Origin: Monomorium pharaonis
Taxonomy: Eukaryota; Arthropoda; Insecta; Hymenoptera; Formicidae
Direction: 5' to 3'
Length of the DNA: 64,000 nucleotides
NCBI RefSeq assembly: GCF_013373865.1
Contig: NC_050477.1
Span: 3,990,869-4,054,868, forward strand
Shown here: piece by piece, positions 37,781 through 51,980 of the stretch
Numbering within the stretch: the stretch's first letter is position 1
Layout: the number at the start of each line of letters is the position of its first letter
The notes under the pieces: generated by a model
The model's database searches: none
What the model saw: only the letters and a program-made list of their open reading frames with translations
What the model was told of the DNA's origin: nothing
Position numbers and translations under genes: made by a program

Positions 37781-40700
37781 TTGAAGAATTCAGTGGAATT
37801 AATCGCTTTTTCTCTCGGTATATACCGCGAGTATAAGATCGACGAGAAGTATTATTAAAGGGAGCCGGTAGCCGGCGAACAGAGAGCTCGCATGCAGCGG
37901 GCAGAAGATAGTGACGGGCACCGCGGCTATTATCGTACGGACACGTATGTAATGTATGTCTGTAGGTTAATGCAATTCGCTCAGATCTCATTGCGAGAAT
38001 AGTGCGGCAGGGAATTGATTGATTGGCTCTTTCGTTTCAGCGCAACGATATATACATACATATAGTCGCGCTGTACAATATCGCGCGAAAACGACGGTGG
38101 TACCTTGACCGTGAACGCGCAGACAGCGTTACCGGTTTCTTTAGTATTTCCAAGTACTTTTCTCGCTTTCCTTTTCTGGACCCGCAGGACCCAGGTAGTC
38201 GACCCAAAATAGGTCGTCGACCGAAAACTTTGACCTCTCTCACTGTCCCTCACGTCAAAAGTAAACTCTAATGGCACATAATGGCTTCCTTATAAAACCT
38301 AGGATCGTTGGCCGCTTTCCTTGGTGTAACTATATATAATAATAATTATTATTATCGTTACATATCTCACGTTTTATTACCGCAATGTGAACGAGCTGGA
38401 ACGATCAGATTTTATTAGAAGAGGAAAGAGAATCTCAAGTCCCTCTTTTTTCCTTTCTTCTTTCTAACAGCCAATTTTCGGGCCGCGTTGTTACGCCAAA
38501 GGTATAAATCGCGAAAAGCGTTGCGATTGGCCATAGATAGATTGAAAAAAAGCAGCGGCCACGCGGCGAGACAATGGTGGAATATTTTCATAGCGATTCG
38601 TGTGTGTTGCGGTGCGGCGTGGCGTGGCACGTCGGCAGCTACATCAACATGACCGGTTTCCATTGGGCGTTTTAACATCTGCCGCTTCGAATCTTTCAGC
38701 TGTGTGCGCGCGTATATCGCGTATACATACGTGCGTTATACGTACGCGTGCGTGCGTGGATGCGTGCATCTGTACGTGCGTGCGTGTCCTGCCACGCAAC
38801 GTCGCGCGCCGCGTTTTCCCACTGAAACGCGGCGAACGACACGCATGTAGGCACCCATATCTGCACTATAGCGCTCCTAGCTTGTAGATAGGTCGAATCC
38901 AATTCCCGCCCTTGGGAGCGAGACCGGCGATCGCCAGCCATCGATTCCGTCGGTTTTCGCAGAAAAACCGGGAGAAGAGGAGGACGGCGCGACCGACGGC
39001 GCGATGAGAACACCCTGCGCACGGAATAGGGGGGTAAAGCGATGAATCATCGTATCCGTCTAGAAGGCAGCAGGCTGTCTCTCTTTCCAGGCCGGGTATA
39101 GCGAGAGGCGAAAAACAAACTGTTCACGACGCTGATCGAGCATTACGGCGCTTTCCGGCTCCACTGATACGTCGTCTGGCAGTAGCGACAACAACAGCAG
39201 CAGCGTCGTCATCCGCGTTAGGCGCGGGGAGTTATCAACGAATTCTTGAGGTGGCGAGCGAGAGCGCCCGCTCTTCAGGCAGCCTAGCAATTTTAATTAA
39301 AGGCGGAAGGCACGCCGGAATCGGGGTAGCGCGTGTACCGTCTTCCGATTAATCGCTGGAAATTTCTCATTTGGCGCGAAGCGCGAAGTCGTGTTGCGCG
39401 GAGAGATTAATCGTTATCGTCACGCGGTGGAGGGAATCCCTTACCGACTGACTTTTTCGCCGTCGTCCCGACGCGCGAATGGAATCTGAATTCGGATCGT
39501 TTATCTCCCCGAGCGTTCGTCTAGGTGACGTTTATCTCTCCGAAAGAGAAATTACCAGGCACGCGCTGTAAAAATAATAACACACGGGGCCATTCGTGTC
39601 TTCGGTGGGAAAAGTACTTTTTTTTGCCCTCCGCGGATTCCGTGGACCCCGTGAAAAGAAGGAGAGCGGCGATCGCGCGCGGATCTCTCTCATCTCGCTC
39701 GTCGCTCTCCGTCAGTCAATTTGGCGCACTCTTTTTCGTCCCGTCCGTGTCTCTGCGAGAGACGAGAGAAAGAGAGACGACGGGAGAGAGCAAGAGAGGG
39801 AAGAGACGACACGACCTGACTACGTGCGTACTACGCAACGATATAAATTGAATAGGTAGAGACGACGAACATGGCCGCTCGCTCGCTCGCTCGCTCATTC
39901 GCTCGACGGATAGAAAAATCCTGGGAACGAGACCCCCGTACACACAAGAGAGGCCTCGGAACGAGTCAATGAAAATAAAAAGGATGTCAGATTGTCGCGG
40001 CGTCGGAAGTTACGGATTAAGTTAGGAAGTAGACAGTTAATGTCGCTTCGGAGAGAGAGAAATACGAAGATAGATAGAGAGAAAAAGAGAGAGACGCGCG
40101 TATATCCGTGTGTATAGATGCGTCGCACGATTCCGCGCCGATTATCGTTATTATTTTTGCCGAGGCTCGGGGGGGAAAACGGCGCTCGATCAATAGAGAA
40201 GAACGTAATCCTCACTGGCAATTGAAATTCAGCTTTTCACAAACGAAAATGTATCGCGGTTATCGCGTTCGCGATGAAAAAAAAAAAGAAGAAGAAGAGA
40301 CCGACCGTCGGAGACGCGTCGAGATTTAACCGGACGACTTTATGAAAGAATCGGATCAGTCTCGAGTACGTGGTTAGACGTGAATACAGAAAGCAGCCTC
40401 GTTCTTGTTGTAGGAATAAAATGGATCGGGCAATCTCAAGCGGTCTCTCTTCGGCATTTACCTCGACCTTGGCAGCTAACGTAACCACCCTACTTACTTA
40501 TATACCTTCGTGTAGTAGTCGCACACTTTGAGGAGGGTTACAACCGGGTCGGTTGATTTGCGTTTGAACGCGAGGACACCCCGCTTTCTCATCCTCTATC
40601 TCCGTTACGCCGTCGCCGTAGAATCGCTCGATTTAACCGGTCTGTGCACGGACCAACTTGATGGCGCGATGAGTCGACGGTGACTCTGATTGGTAGACAA

Positions 40701-40899
40701 CGTAGTCGCCAATGTCGCAGCCGGCAAGGACGCCAAACGTTCGTGTATCTTTGCTGTAACGCTTTCACGTTTTACAGGGTTGATATTAATGATGGAAGAA
40801 AAATGCGTAACGCGGATAAACTTGGCGATATATAAGTTTCTCAACGTGAGATCTCCTCGAAGAGGTTCCCTCCACGCCTGTGCGCAAATTGCGCGTTTT
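37781..40899. other. Intronic stretch, mixed composition
   Basis: Contains a TGCG/ACGT-rich patch near 38,700-38,790 and a GA patch near 40,050-40,095. Open frames are short and domain-free. Confidence 0.45.
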
Positions 40900-41395
40900 C
40901 ATTAAACCCAAGGATGGTCGATTAAACGAACCGGCCATCCACGCGATCACCCTTTTACTGACAGAAGGAAGGCACTTGGTAGGGCACCCTCGAGTCCAGG
41001 GGATGCTAATGTGAAGAACTGACCTAGCTATCCTCGCCGCCCCGTGTGGCGAAGGTGGCGGCTGCCGTTAAGTAAAATACGACGTGGGGGCGTCCTTGAC
41101 TCGACAAGCGCGTCTTCTCCCCCGCGCAGGTTTGTGTATTAAGATATCAAATGGCCAAATCCGAGAGAGGGTTCCCCTCCTCCTCTTCGCTCGCTGAGAC
41201 GTCATGTGCCCCGAACACGGCACTACCCTTTTCTGGTGGTAATGTATCGCTTGCCCTGCTCTCGCAGTCTCTGGAGGAGCCGGGCAAAACGGGGGTGGCT
41301 TTCGGGATCATGAATGAAATCCCTCCTGGTGGCCCTGGGGTGTCCGACCCTCCGTACCTATTCCCCTGTCCTACTCCTGGGCAGGAGTAACAACA
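40900..41395 (+). mobile_element. Possible 5' fragment of a non-LTR retroelement
   Basis: This block differs in composition from its surroundings. It has a GC-rich leader containing CCCCGTGTGGCGAAGG, then an ATG at 41151 opening a 79-codon frame rich in Ser, Pro and Gly that ends in TAA at 41388. The frame's tail reads PPGGPGVSDPPYLFPCPTPG. The arrangement recalls the 5' UTR and start of a gag-like ORF1 of a truncated LINE, but no zinc knuckle or reverse transcriptase follows. The assignment is a guess from shape; a host exon cannot be excluded. Confidence 0.2.
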
Positions 41396-44300
41396 CCCTT
41401 ATGTTCAAAACAATAACATGACCACGTGCGATGGCCACGTGGTGATCCCTCTAAGATTTTCGGCGCGCGGAAGGACAACCGCGGTCTGCCCATCGAGTGT
41501 CAAGGGGAATTTAACCGCGTTACGGTAAACTTGGAGAAAGTGGACTGTCTTGCTGATCCTCTACATCGCGATCGAAGGGAACGTTTCTCGGTTTCCACGG
41601 GGCGGGATATACTTTCGATTATTCCTTTTATCGAAAGGAAGAGGCTAAGAGATCGATAATACACGCTACGTAATTTGCAAATTCTTGGAGAGTAATAATT
41701 TGCTTCTCTCGTGCAAGTTTTAAATTCGATAAGAATAATTCGTTTTACGATCGTTTATTACAGTAGCGAATATTTCGACAGGCAGAGAAATTGCGCGCGG
41801 CATCGCGATAATAACTGTCCTCGTTAAAAATAGCACCTGAATGCAGAAGAAGTATTAAGTATTCCCCTCCTGCTTTAAAAGCACGTTACTTCCATTACTT
41901 ACACCTGCCGGCCAAGTCGGCACGCAGTTCCGCCCTTTCCACGCAATCCTCGCGCGGTGAAAATCGTATACGCAGCCGTCGTCGACAAATTTTACCTACT
42001 TTTTTTTTCCTCGATCAAACATTCAAACCATCCATCTACAGAGTTAGACTTCTCGCTTGCTTTTCATTAGAATTTTTCCGCGGCAAACTTTTCCCACGGG
42101 CGTTCGACCGATTTTTTTTTTCCTTTCCTAAAGCGATTAATCTTCGGATTTACATATTTCCTTGAAATCTATTATTTATCCGCGCTCTCCATGTTCAGTT
42201 TTATGCGAACGGTGAGCGCCGTTTGAAATCGAATGAGGGACGATACTCGACGGAAAGACGACGTCGCGTCGCGCCGGTTTGCATGCGGAGCCGCCCTTCG
42301 AGCCGTGGGCCGCAGGATTGTATGGAAGCCAGCTGCGAGTCGGCGAAGCGCGACGGACTGAGGCCGCGTGTACTCGGAAACGTTGTAAAAATAATTATTA
42401 AAGCCGTTACCACGCCGTACTACTTGTTCGTCCGTCTAACACGTGTACCGGCGACGCCACGGCCAGCGGTCCAAGGTTCGTTGTGTGCACCTCCGGAAGT
42501 CGTCGCCGATACCTCTCATCGATGTATAATAGAGCTAGAGTATTCGTTAATCGAATTTCGCAAGCGTTCCAAGAGCTTCTCGTTGTAAAAAAAAAAGAGC
42601 AGATTACCTACAATGAACGGACTGGAAAGGCGTAGGCAAGAACGAAGATCGCCCTGTCCAGTATTATTGTTAATTTATTTTTTAAACTCGCGACTATACG
42701 TTGCAGATTGGATTTAGATTGCGAACTGTTGAATGCGGAATAGGTGAACCTTGCAGTACACAGTTGAAAAATTTGTGTGAATATGTTAGAAGGTATATGT
42801 AACACGAAATTTTTTTTAGACGAAACAAATTGTGAATGCATTTCCTCAATAAAATTAGCATTTATATTTACACGTACATTTTATTTATTTGACTTGGAAT
42901 TAACATTATTTATACTCAAATTGTATTATTTTAAATGTTGAAAATTATTTTACATGAAACATTTAAATAACATTATGTTAAATTAATACTCGAATATGTT
43001 GAAAATTCAACACAAAAATTATAATATAAATACAAATGTTTTTTATTTTGTAACAATCTACGTGTCCCGCTCGAAGTTAGTAGAAAAAATCGTATTCTAG
43101 CCACTCTGCGTCCGACGATCGTTTTTGTTAGACAATTTCGTTAGACAGAAGTTAATCCCGCGGATTTCTCGGGGCGTTAATTGCAGTCGGTTTTCCACAA
43201 CGAGCGTCCATTATTCGCGGAAACCTCAACGCGCTGTGGCTTTTTGCGCCTCACGCTCGGCAACCTGTCCTTCCTTTCGACTCAACGTATATACCATTTT
43301 TAACCGCCGCACTTCTAATGGGTGCAACGGTTTTTTCGTCCGTCCCGTCGCCGGCCATCTGTCGCGCGGTGAAAATGGTTTGATAAAATTAAAGTCAGCT
43401 GATCGAAAAACCAGCGTGGTCTAAACATCGTATCTCTCAGCCACGCCGAGGAGCAACCGAAAAGGCATCAATTCCCAAGTGGAACTTTTCGTAATCGCTA
43501 GAACGCGATCCTTTTAACGTAACATCCGATAAGGCGACGAGAGATGTCGGCGACGTAAACGTTTTTCGACGCGACGCGGCCGAAAGTTAGCGGGAACGGA
43601 AAGAGCTGCCTTCCCTCGTCGGATGACGAAAATTTTTTGCGAACGTCAGAATTCATGGTCGCCGCGTTGTTGTGCGTTCGACAATTTTATCGGACTCTCC
43701 GCTCCGCGTGCGTGTAACACGCGTTCATTGGATACGCGGTACAAAGAAAGGGAAAATGGACTACCAGAATGCCAAAGTGACGGCGAATGCCTTTATTGAC
43801 TAGCCGGAGGACATGCGCGAGGCATGGAAATCTGGAATTTTTTCGTCGCTACTTCTCTTTGTCCGCTTCTCTGTAAAAAACGAGTCCGAAAACGCGACTC
43901 TCCAATAACGACGTCGCTATTAAAGCGTCGTAAAGTGAAGATTGGAAACGCTGAGAAAATGTATTGCGCTTTCATCTCCGAAATTCACGAATGCCTTAAT
44001 AATTTCTTATCACACGGATCCCGATTGTTTATAATCGAATATAGAATATTGTACAGAGCGTTTGCTTAAGGATCTTTGTTTTATCCTTATTATTGTTCTA
44101 AATTGGTGTTGTGTGTTTTATTGTCTTTCGAATTCTGTATTTCCGGTGAGTTATATCTGTGTATTACAGACAAATCATATGCCATTCAATTTATAATATA
44201 TCTTTTTCACATTTTCTCAAATTTAATATTGAAAATTTACACAGCTTTTCTTTGAGACCGTGATTACGACATTAGGGGGATGGTAAACTGCTCGTCGAAC

Positions 44301-46630
44301 TTGATCGAGATCGATAATGTAGAGACATTTGTACACATTATTAACAAAATTTTGTACGTATTTCTTTTATATATTTGGAAATTCTTTTCCAGAATTGAAA
44401 TTTATGTACTAATATCAGTTTATGATTTGAATTTCATAGCAAAAATAAAAATATTTTCAGGCTGCTTTTTTTTCTAGACACGAAATTTTTTAGCTAGACA
44501 ATTTTTTTTATTAGAACGCGTACGCTCAATCTGAAAGCGTAGCATTATTCCTAAATGTTCACTCGTATTGGGCTCAGGTTTGATTTATACGTACAAGATC
44601 TAAAATTTTTACATCAGGCACATTTTCTTACAAGTCGACGTTAGAAGCAGACAATTTTAAAATTTTTTGTCGTTTTTCCTACAAAATTGTTACGACCCGT
44701 CTTTGTTATCGTTTATACTTTAATCCTGCAGAAGGATTTTTAATTCTGTAAATGCAATTAAAAGATTAATGAGCCAGAAAATTATCGGTAAACAGGACAA
44801 CTTTAGCATCCTCTTAAAGAACATAAAAAAGCGCGTAATAATCTTTTATTTCTAAAGTGCATTTGAAACATTCTCTAATCTTGTCCGGAACTTTGATTAA
44901 AATTTCTGGAAAATCCTCCGAAAATTTTCTGGAAAATTTTTAATACAAAAAGTTTAAGCAAACACATTGATTATATGTTTTTTAAAAAGTATCGCGTGCG
45001 ACGTCATTTTAAGTCGCGCCACGGGGACTAGGGAGAAAGTCGATCTTCGTAAAACTTTCCATAAGATAATTCTACGATCGTATGAAAATGAAATAAACAT
45101 TGCGCGAGTAGGTACGTAACACTTTCGATCGGATGAACCTTAAAAAAGGATCCGGAGACGCTGTAAGGCATCTTTCACCGTCTAGCTCCGGCAATTAGAA
45201 GCACGCGTTTCGACCGGCAGCTGCCGGAGCGCGGCGATTTGACGATAAGGTAATTAAAATATTTCGTAAACACGTTTCCTCGTACTGGCAGATGCACAGT
45301 ACCCGATAAGAGGAAACATACGCTACTATACGCGTATACCGTCGTATCGCATTGTCCCTCTCTCCTCCCGTGCCCGCCGCGTCGAATTTCCGTACTCACC
45401 GCAGACATCATTTGGCAAGGAGAGAGGGGAGGGAAAAGTATCACGGAATTGTTGCTCCTTCTTCCGGTCATTATTACGTTAAATTACCGCAAATTGGGAT
45501 TCACGTGATTTTGAGAAGAAGATGCGCGCAGCAGATGTGCGTCCCGCTCAGAAGCGGTTTTCAAAACGTTTTCTTCGAGGGCAAATGCTCGATGTCGTTG
45601 TAACTTAAATAAATATAAGCACCGGCTGCCGCCAGGCTGCGCCTCTTTGCCTTCTCTCGATGCACAGCGCGGTAACTCGCAGGGGCTGCTTCTTAAAAGG
45701 GCTGTTTACGCTGGGCGGACCACGGGCAGATATTCGAAACGCGCTCTTGTTAGCAACTGTGATTTAGTGGGACAAATGAAAGATTTAAAGGGATGAATAA
45801 GAGACCAGAGCGTGAATCGACCTTCCTCCTCCTCCTCCTCCTTCTCTCTGTGCGGCCGCGCGGGAACGCGGAAGGTAGAACGCGCCGAAAAGAAAAGCGT
45901 GTGCGAGAGACTTCGCGCCGGCGAATTGATCGGAACGAGGAAAAGAAAGAGGGAAGAGATTTCTTGGCTGCGAACGATTAATTACGCCCTCATTCCCGCC
46001 CTCTCAACGATGCATCGTCGATATTGACATTTGCCTTGCCTCCCTTTCACCCTGCCCATCTATCCGTCTCTTTCTCTCTCTTTCTCCCGCTTTTCCTCCC
46101 GCGCGCGGGAGAAAGCTGCGCGGGCGGGAGAAAAGGCACGCGAGAGGGAGCGTAGATATATACGCATAGATTTTCTTCGCTCGCTACAAGCGAGAAGGGA
46201 TGGAATCCCTCCGCGGTGAGAGAGAGCCGCCCCTACCTTTCGAGCGTGTGCTTATTGGATGCACCGAAGCATTTTTTCCTCGTTGCCTCGCGAAGAGGCA
46301 GGTAGGTTGGTAGGTAAGGCAGTCAGGTTGCTAGGAATGCATACAAGGGAATTAGACCATAATCGCCCACGCGTGTGTGCGCGCGCGTGTGCGTGCGCTC
46401 GTGTGCCGCGAAAGGGGACGTTTTCCGCGCCTTTGGACCTCGATGTTCACTCGTACCTCGCTCTCACCCTCGCACACCAATCTTGACCTCATCGCATGGC
46501 AGATTTACGCCTGGCTCTTTGAGTGCGGAAAAGTCGTCAGATATTAATAAATTGTTTTTATTGCTCCCCGCAAAATGGCGGTGTACAATTATGCAATGAC
46601 TAAAATTGTGTGTCGGTGAAAACGTGAGAA

Positions 46631-46634
<4 letters not shown>
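41396..46634. other. Intronic stretch
   Basis: GC-rich to about 43.7 kb, with AT-rich blocks at 42.6-43.0 and 44.0-45.1 kb. No supported gene, RNA gene or element ends. Short (CCT)n near 45,824-45,842. Confidence 0.45.

Positions 46635-46710
<76 letters not shown>
46635..46710. repeat. (AG)38 microsatellite
   Basis: 76 bp of uninterrupted AG repeat, the longest perfect microsatellite in the window. Highly likely to vary in length. Confidence 0.95.
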
Positions 46711-46711
<1 letters not shown>

Positions 46712-48145
46712 AGTAGCGTTAACTACGGCTCTATATAGTCTGAATATTAATCAGTTGCGCTCCAGAGTTTAGAAGCCCCCGTGAAAAACAATTTTTCAAT
46801 TTAATTTAAATTTAATTAGCTTTGTTAGAATAAACCGCGGGCGAACATCCATCTAGGGGAAAATTTCCGTGGCTTCTTCGCTAATTAGAAATGTGCCAGG
46901 AATTTATTTGCTTCGTTCAAGCGCTCGATGTTTAAATGTTAAAGTTTTTTACAATCATTATCCGAATGTTTTAGTCTATCTGCAGTTCCCTAACCTTGTT
47001 TATCACTAGCTTATCTTAATTGGTTGCCAGTTAAAAATATTATATGCAATTTTAACTTGAAAATACATTTTTATTGTACCATTTAAATCTTTATTTCACG
47101 ATTAATTATTTGTTCTACAAAAGCATTTTAAAAAGTAAATTTGCATTATTTTTGCATTAGTTTTGTTACTTACAGAACTATTAGCTAATCACCTAGAATT
47201 ATGTAATTAGTAAGCATAATTTTTTATTTTTTTGATAGTCGTTTTTTCTGGCATGCGTCGATAAAGATGATAAATTGTTCTATAAATTATCTTACCATAC
47301 GTTTTCTCGAGCGACTGTATCACAAGTCGGTAAATACTGACTCTCTCGAGGTAATGCAGCTTTCTGCACATATCTTATGTAACGTATGAAATATTTTTAT
47401 TGTTGAAAAGATAATTATTTTTTGTGAAATATTACACGACTTTTATTGCAGCACAAAAATACGTATGTTTTTGTAAACTTTAATAAACAACTACTTATAA
47501 TTCAGAGACAAGTTTACGGATAAAACAGTAAGGTTACCGACACACGACGAAAATGTCTCCTATATCTTATCGGGTCACGCAATGCGAAAAATACACATCT
47601 AAATTCTCCTATGCATATATAATAATACGCATGACAACTGCAAAATAACAATAATAAAATATCAGGTTTGTGTGCATCGTGTTTTTATTGAATCACCAAT
47701 GTGACACACAATACAAATAGTTTAATAAGTTACATCTTTCACAGAGAAGCATTATTTGCGCGAAACACAATTGTGTCAATTAATATAAATAATTTATGAG
47801 GAAGATAAAAAAAATCGAAACGAAACAAAAATGTCGCGGGACAAGTGGCCAGGTTAGGTCAACGATCTAGCACAGGTCTGCAACTTCGTATCTGTGTCTT
47901 TCTATCCCTGAAATAATTCAAAAACACTTTATATACACCGCGCGTCCAGAATCTAATCCAACACGCTCCGGCCGGTGGAAGTTATACTTTTATTACCGGT
48001 TCTATTGAACTTAACGAGGTCAATTGAGGCGATACGGTTGCCTTGATTTTACGATAGCCGAACGCGATGCGGCGATAAACGGCGATCCCGCCGGCTATAA
48101 ATTGTAATCCACCCGCGCGTTTAACGGCTCCCTTTTCGTTTTCAG
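46711..48145. other. AT-rich end of the Tet intron
   Basis: AT-rich, without open frames of note. It ends in the acceptor of the 25-codon exon. Confidence 0.5.
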
Positions 48146-48220
48146 CACCTGTACCACCTGCAGACCGGCGAGGGGGCGTTCCGCGAGCGCGGGCGGGGAC
48201 GAGGCAAGGGCGCCACGAGG
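48146..48220 (+). CDS. Tet: Candidate Tet exon 2: 25-codon phase 0-0 exon, Arg/Gly-rich
   Basis: A 75-nt block lies between a strong acceptor (CCTTTTCGTTTTCAG) and a perfect donor (AGG|GTGAGT). It has no stop in the frame needed to follow the phase 0 CXXC exon. It would add HLYHLQTGEGAFRERGRG followed by RGKGATR directly after the CXXC finger. Length divisible by three means it can be included or skipped without changing frame. The Arg/Gly-rich end could contact nucleic acid or extend the CXXC basic tail (inference). The evidence is splice signals, phase and GC-rich codon choice like the upstream exon; no family motif is recognised in so short a piece. Confidence 0.6.
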
Positions 48221-50166
48221 GTGAGTATAATGCGGCTCGATTTAACTCCGCTTTTCTTTTTCTATTCATAATAAGTTCGATTCTTAATTTTAACAGTATT
48301 CTTAAACGGCACGTGGCACGACTGATAACTAAACTAGAGATACCTCCGAAATAGATCTCTCTCTCTTTCTCTAACTTCAAAAACCCGAGTACCCGAGTCG
48401 CGGGGATGCTGATGTCGTTACATCGGTTTATTCTTATAATAGACATTGTCTGCGGGGCATAGAGATTCAAGGATAAATTAAGGATAAACCACGCGAATTG
48501 CGAAAATAACCGTCGGGAAAGTTGCTGTCTGCCGTCGAGCGCACCCCTGGGGGATCGATACCCCCCTTCCCCCCTCTGCCCTCCCTCTGGTATATTCGCG
48601 ATTCTTAATCGCGACCGGAGACGCCGTTGCGCGCCATGCCGCGCGTAACGCGCTTAGCCCTACTTCGCGCGCGGACGAGCTATCTCTCGGTGCCGGCTCG
48701 GAGAGTTACAGAACTGATATTAAAGCAAGGTGGTGTATTGATCGACGCACGTTGCGCCTGTCCGCGTTACTGCACCGCCATGTTTAAAATCCGCTTGTGT
48801 GTGCCTTAAGCCGCCGCGCGGACTTGAGGCACGCATGCGGCGGCGGCGAAACGACGCGCGACGTCGCCGTCGCGGGGAACTTTTTTCCGTCGTTGCCGAA
48901 GGGCGGAGTTGGACGAGGGGGGGAGGCTTTTAATTTTAATTTTCTCGCACGACGACGAGTGTCAAGGATATTAAATTTCGATTCGGCGCTGCTCGCGCGC
49001 ACTGATCGTTACGCCGCCGAGCCTCGAAACCGCGACAAAACCGCGTAAAACGGTCGTTTCCAATTTTGACTCGCGCGCTCGAGGCTTTTTTTCCTCGTTG
49101 CGAGACAAGAGCGAACGAATAATTTTCCGCTGTCTCGCTTCTTTCCCGAATTCATGTCGTTATTCACCGGCGAGCGTTCAGCAGCAGCAGCGTTAGAGGA
49201 AATCGGCCCAGCGACCCACGGGGCCTCTTCTTATCTAATCTGTCCATACACGGATAAGATAGCAACCGCGCAACATTCCCGTATTTAAGCGCCCTGGTAA
49301 AATAATATAAGATAGGGCCGCACTTGTACATCCGTCCCGAATAAACCGCGCCCCTCTCGCATTTCTTTTTCCCCCTCTAACGCGTGTCTTTTCTTCTCGA
49401 ATGAGGCGTCGTGTCGCAGTCAATTATTGCATTAGTGCATACACGTGTACGGATACATAATACTTACCGTAAAGTAGGAAGAAGACAAACGCGACGGCGT
49501 GCGATACGATGTAAGTAGCAATAAAGCGAGAAAGAGACTCTCTCTCGCTCTCTCTCTCTCTTTCGGGCAGGCAAAGATCAGGCAGGAGAGCTAAGGAAGG
49601 CTTAAGGGTAGAGATCCGTGAGGCGGTCTTTCGAGGACTCGTTTATTAACGTCCCTGCAACTTGTTGCTGAGGCGCGTTGCCATGCCGGCCCTTTTGTGA
49701 CCTCTTTCACAGGGTGTCTCTATCCGCCAACTCTCGGCCCTCTTAACGACGCCCGCGGAGGAACGGGTTCCCCGGATCGATTATCCGTTGGCAATTGAAA
49801 CCGATTGAAACATCCGTCTTTCTTTTCCGGGTTACGTGGAGGGTAATGGACGGGGAAATCCCTTTTTTTCTTTTTTTTTTAGCGACGCCCAAATCAATCG
49901 CCTTAAACGGCGACTCCGATTATTCTTGGTTAAAATCATCCGAGGACACGAGTTCGGATGATCGTTTTGCGATTGGTGTTGAAAAATGATGCAGAATTAA
50001 TTCGGCATTTCCGATTCTTCATTCGGGCGCGCGGGCGCTTCTCGTTCCTTCCGATACATAAACATTTCTCTCGACGGCAGGTATTCTCTTGCCCTACCAT
50101 TGGTGGCTCTACCCCCTCCATCAGCCACCTCCAGTTACAATGACGTGTTGGTGAACTCCCCTCTCT
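48221..50166. other. CpG-rich intronic stretch after exon 2
   Basis: Overlapping frames on both strands, none supported. CT repeats near 49,538-49,560. Confidence 0.45.
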
Positions 50167-50181
50167 GTCGACGTCGTCGAT

Positions 50182-50217
<36 letters not shown>

Positions 50218-50241
50218 GACGGCGGTGGTGGCGGCGGCGAC
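50167..50241. repeat. (GTC)n followed by (GGC/GGT)n trinucleotide tract
   Basis: About ten GTC units, then GCC units, then GGC/GGT units. The GCC and GGC parts can pair with each other. Poly-Arg frames through this tract are artefacts. Confidence 0.88.
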
Positions 50242-51925
50242 ACCAACACCAACGTCGGTCCTATGGCTCCCATCGTCTACCTATGGAGAGCCATAGCAAT
50301 TTTGCGACGCAAGTTGTGTTTTTCCTTTCTTCACCGCGACCTTACTGTTGGAGCACGTCGGTCCCGTCGATACTCGAAGCGTGTTTTTCTCGTGTAATAC
50401 ATATATCGTGCTCCGATATATTTCTCCCCCTCTTATTATGATTCCCGTAACCACTACATGGGGTTTTAATCTACCTGCGCTCATAAATAATGCTGCAAAA
50501 TTGTTTAGAATATAATCTATAATATAATACATAATGTTATGTGATATGTTATTGAAATATACTATACAGTTGGAACAGTAGTTAGTTATCCTAATTAAAT
50601 CTTCTAATCTTGCGAGGACTTATGAGAGTGCGTCCCAATTCGGGGAGATTAGGCAACGTAATAAGATTTTAAGCTGACAAACATTTGGCTTGTTATTTCA
50701 GATAAATATATAACTATCTAAGATCACGACTATACGAAAGTTATCCTAATCTACGATTTTGAAGTCGTGCGTACTCCATTCTTCTCCTTTTTTAAATATC
50801 GAAGAAGAAATATCCGAAACATTTGTGTATATACGCGTCAGTTAGCTGGAAACGCCAGACAGTTGAAAACTCCAGACTTAGAGAGCCGGAGAAAAAACAA
50901 AAGCGCAGAAAGAGAGGGAATGGAAGGACACGGGAAGAAGAGCGGGGGGTCATGTAAAATCGACACGAGCGTGCACGAGCGTTTCCGAGCGACGCGAGCT
51001 GTTCTACATGGAGGAAACGACGCCGTGTCGTCGCCGTCGTTGCTCCAATGACGGTGAGGTAGAAAATCTCACCGAGGCTTGTTTACACATTCCCAAGTTG
51101 TTTCCGAAATGGAAAATGGCAATTGACAGCGGGTCCAGGGGGTCCAAAGCTTGTCCCAAATCGCTCTTAAGATGAAAAAAAAACTTTCCGAAACGGTGGT
51201 CAGATTTGACTTGATACCAAGGTTAGCGTCAAATCTTCGACGTATTTCAGTCTTATACGTGAATGGCATCTCGACGATTAAAGATGACAACGTACGAAAT
51301 CAGACAGAAGAGGCAGACCGTAAAACGTGATGACGATGTATTGAATTTTTCGACCACCAAGGCATTCAGAGGCATCACCCGTGTGTATATTATCGGGCTC
51401 AGGTAGCATTCAGCCTTGTTTAACATTCGATGAACAACATGGAAAATGATACCTGGGGTGATCACACGGGTGAACGTTCTCGCAAGCCAAAGGAAACGAG
51501 GGGAGGGGGAAGAGACAATTGTGAATCGGAGGGCAAGAGCGAAAAACGGCAACCGCTTTCCAACTGGCGATTCCTCTCAATTCCGATTTCTTCTACCTGA
51601 TTTTTCCTTCCTCTCTATTGAGTTATGGAATTCGCTCATCGATCTGCCTTTACGACGACGGTCGAAACGGTCGAAACTTTCTTAGACGGTCAAACTTCCG
51701 GTCCCGATACCGCCATGGTAGAAATCGGCGTGTCGCGTAGCGTCGCGAGGAGACGCAGGAATTCGCGATATCGCGCCGCGATAACGCGCGCGACGCGGTG
51801 GTGGGCCCCAGTGGGGGAGATAAGGGGAGGCACGGCGGTGAGTCGTGGGAGAGAAACAACGAGGCACCGACCATCGCGCACACCCACACGCGCGATTGCG
51901 CGCTCGTGCTCGCGAGCGGACGAGA
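50242..51925. other. Intronic stretch
   Basis: Holds a small perfect hairpin, CGGTGAG at 51052-51058 with CTCACCG at 51068-51074, whose left half also fits a donor (ACG|GTGAGG). No supported exon. Confidence 0.4.
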
Positions 51926-51930
51926 GAAAG

Positions 51931-51933
<3 letters not shown>

Positions 51934-51974
<41 letters not shown>
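51934..51974. repeat. (GA)n microsatellite
   Basis: About 20 GA units followed by 200 bp of G- and GA-rich DNA with many G3-5 runs. Confidence 0.9.
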
Positions 51975-51980
<6 letters not shown>

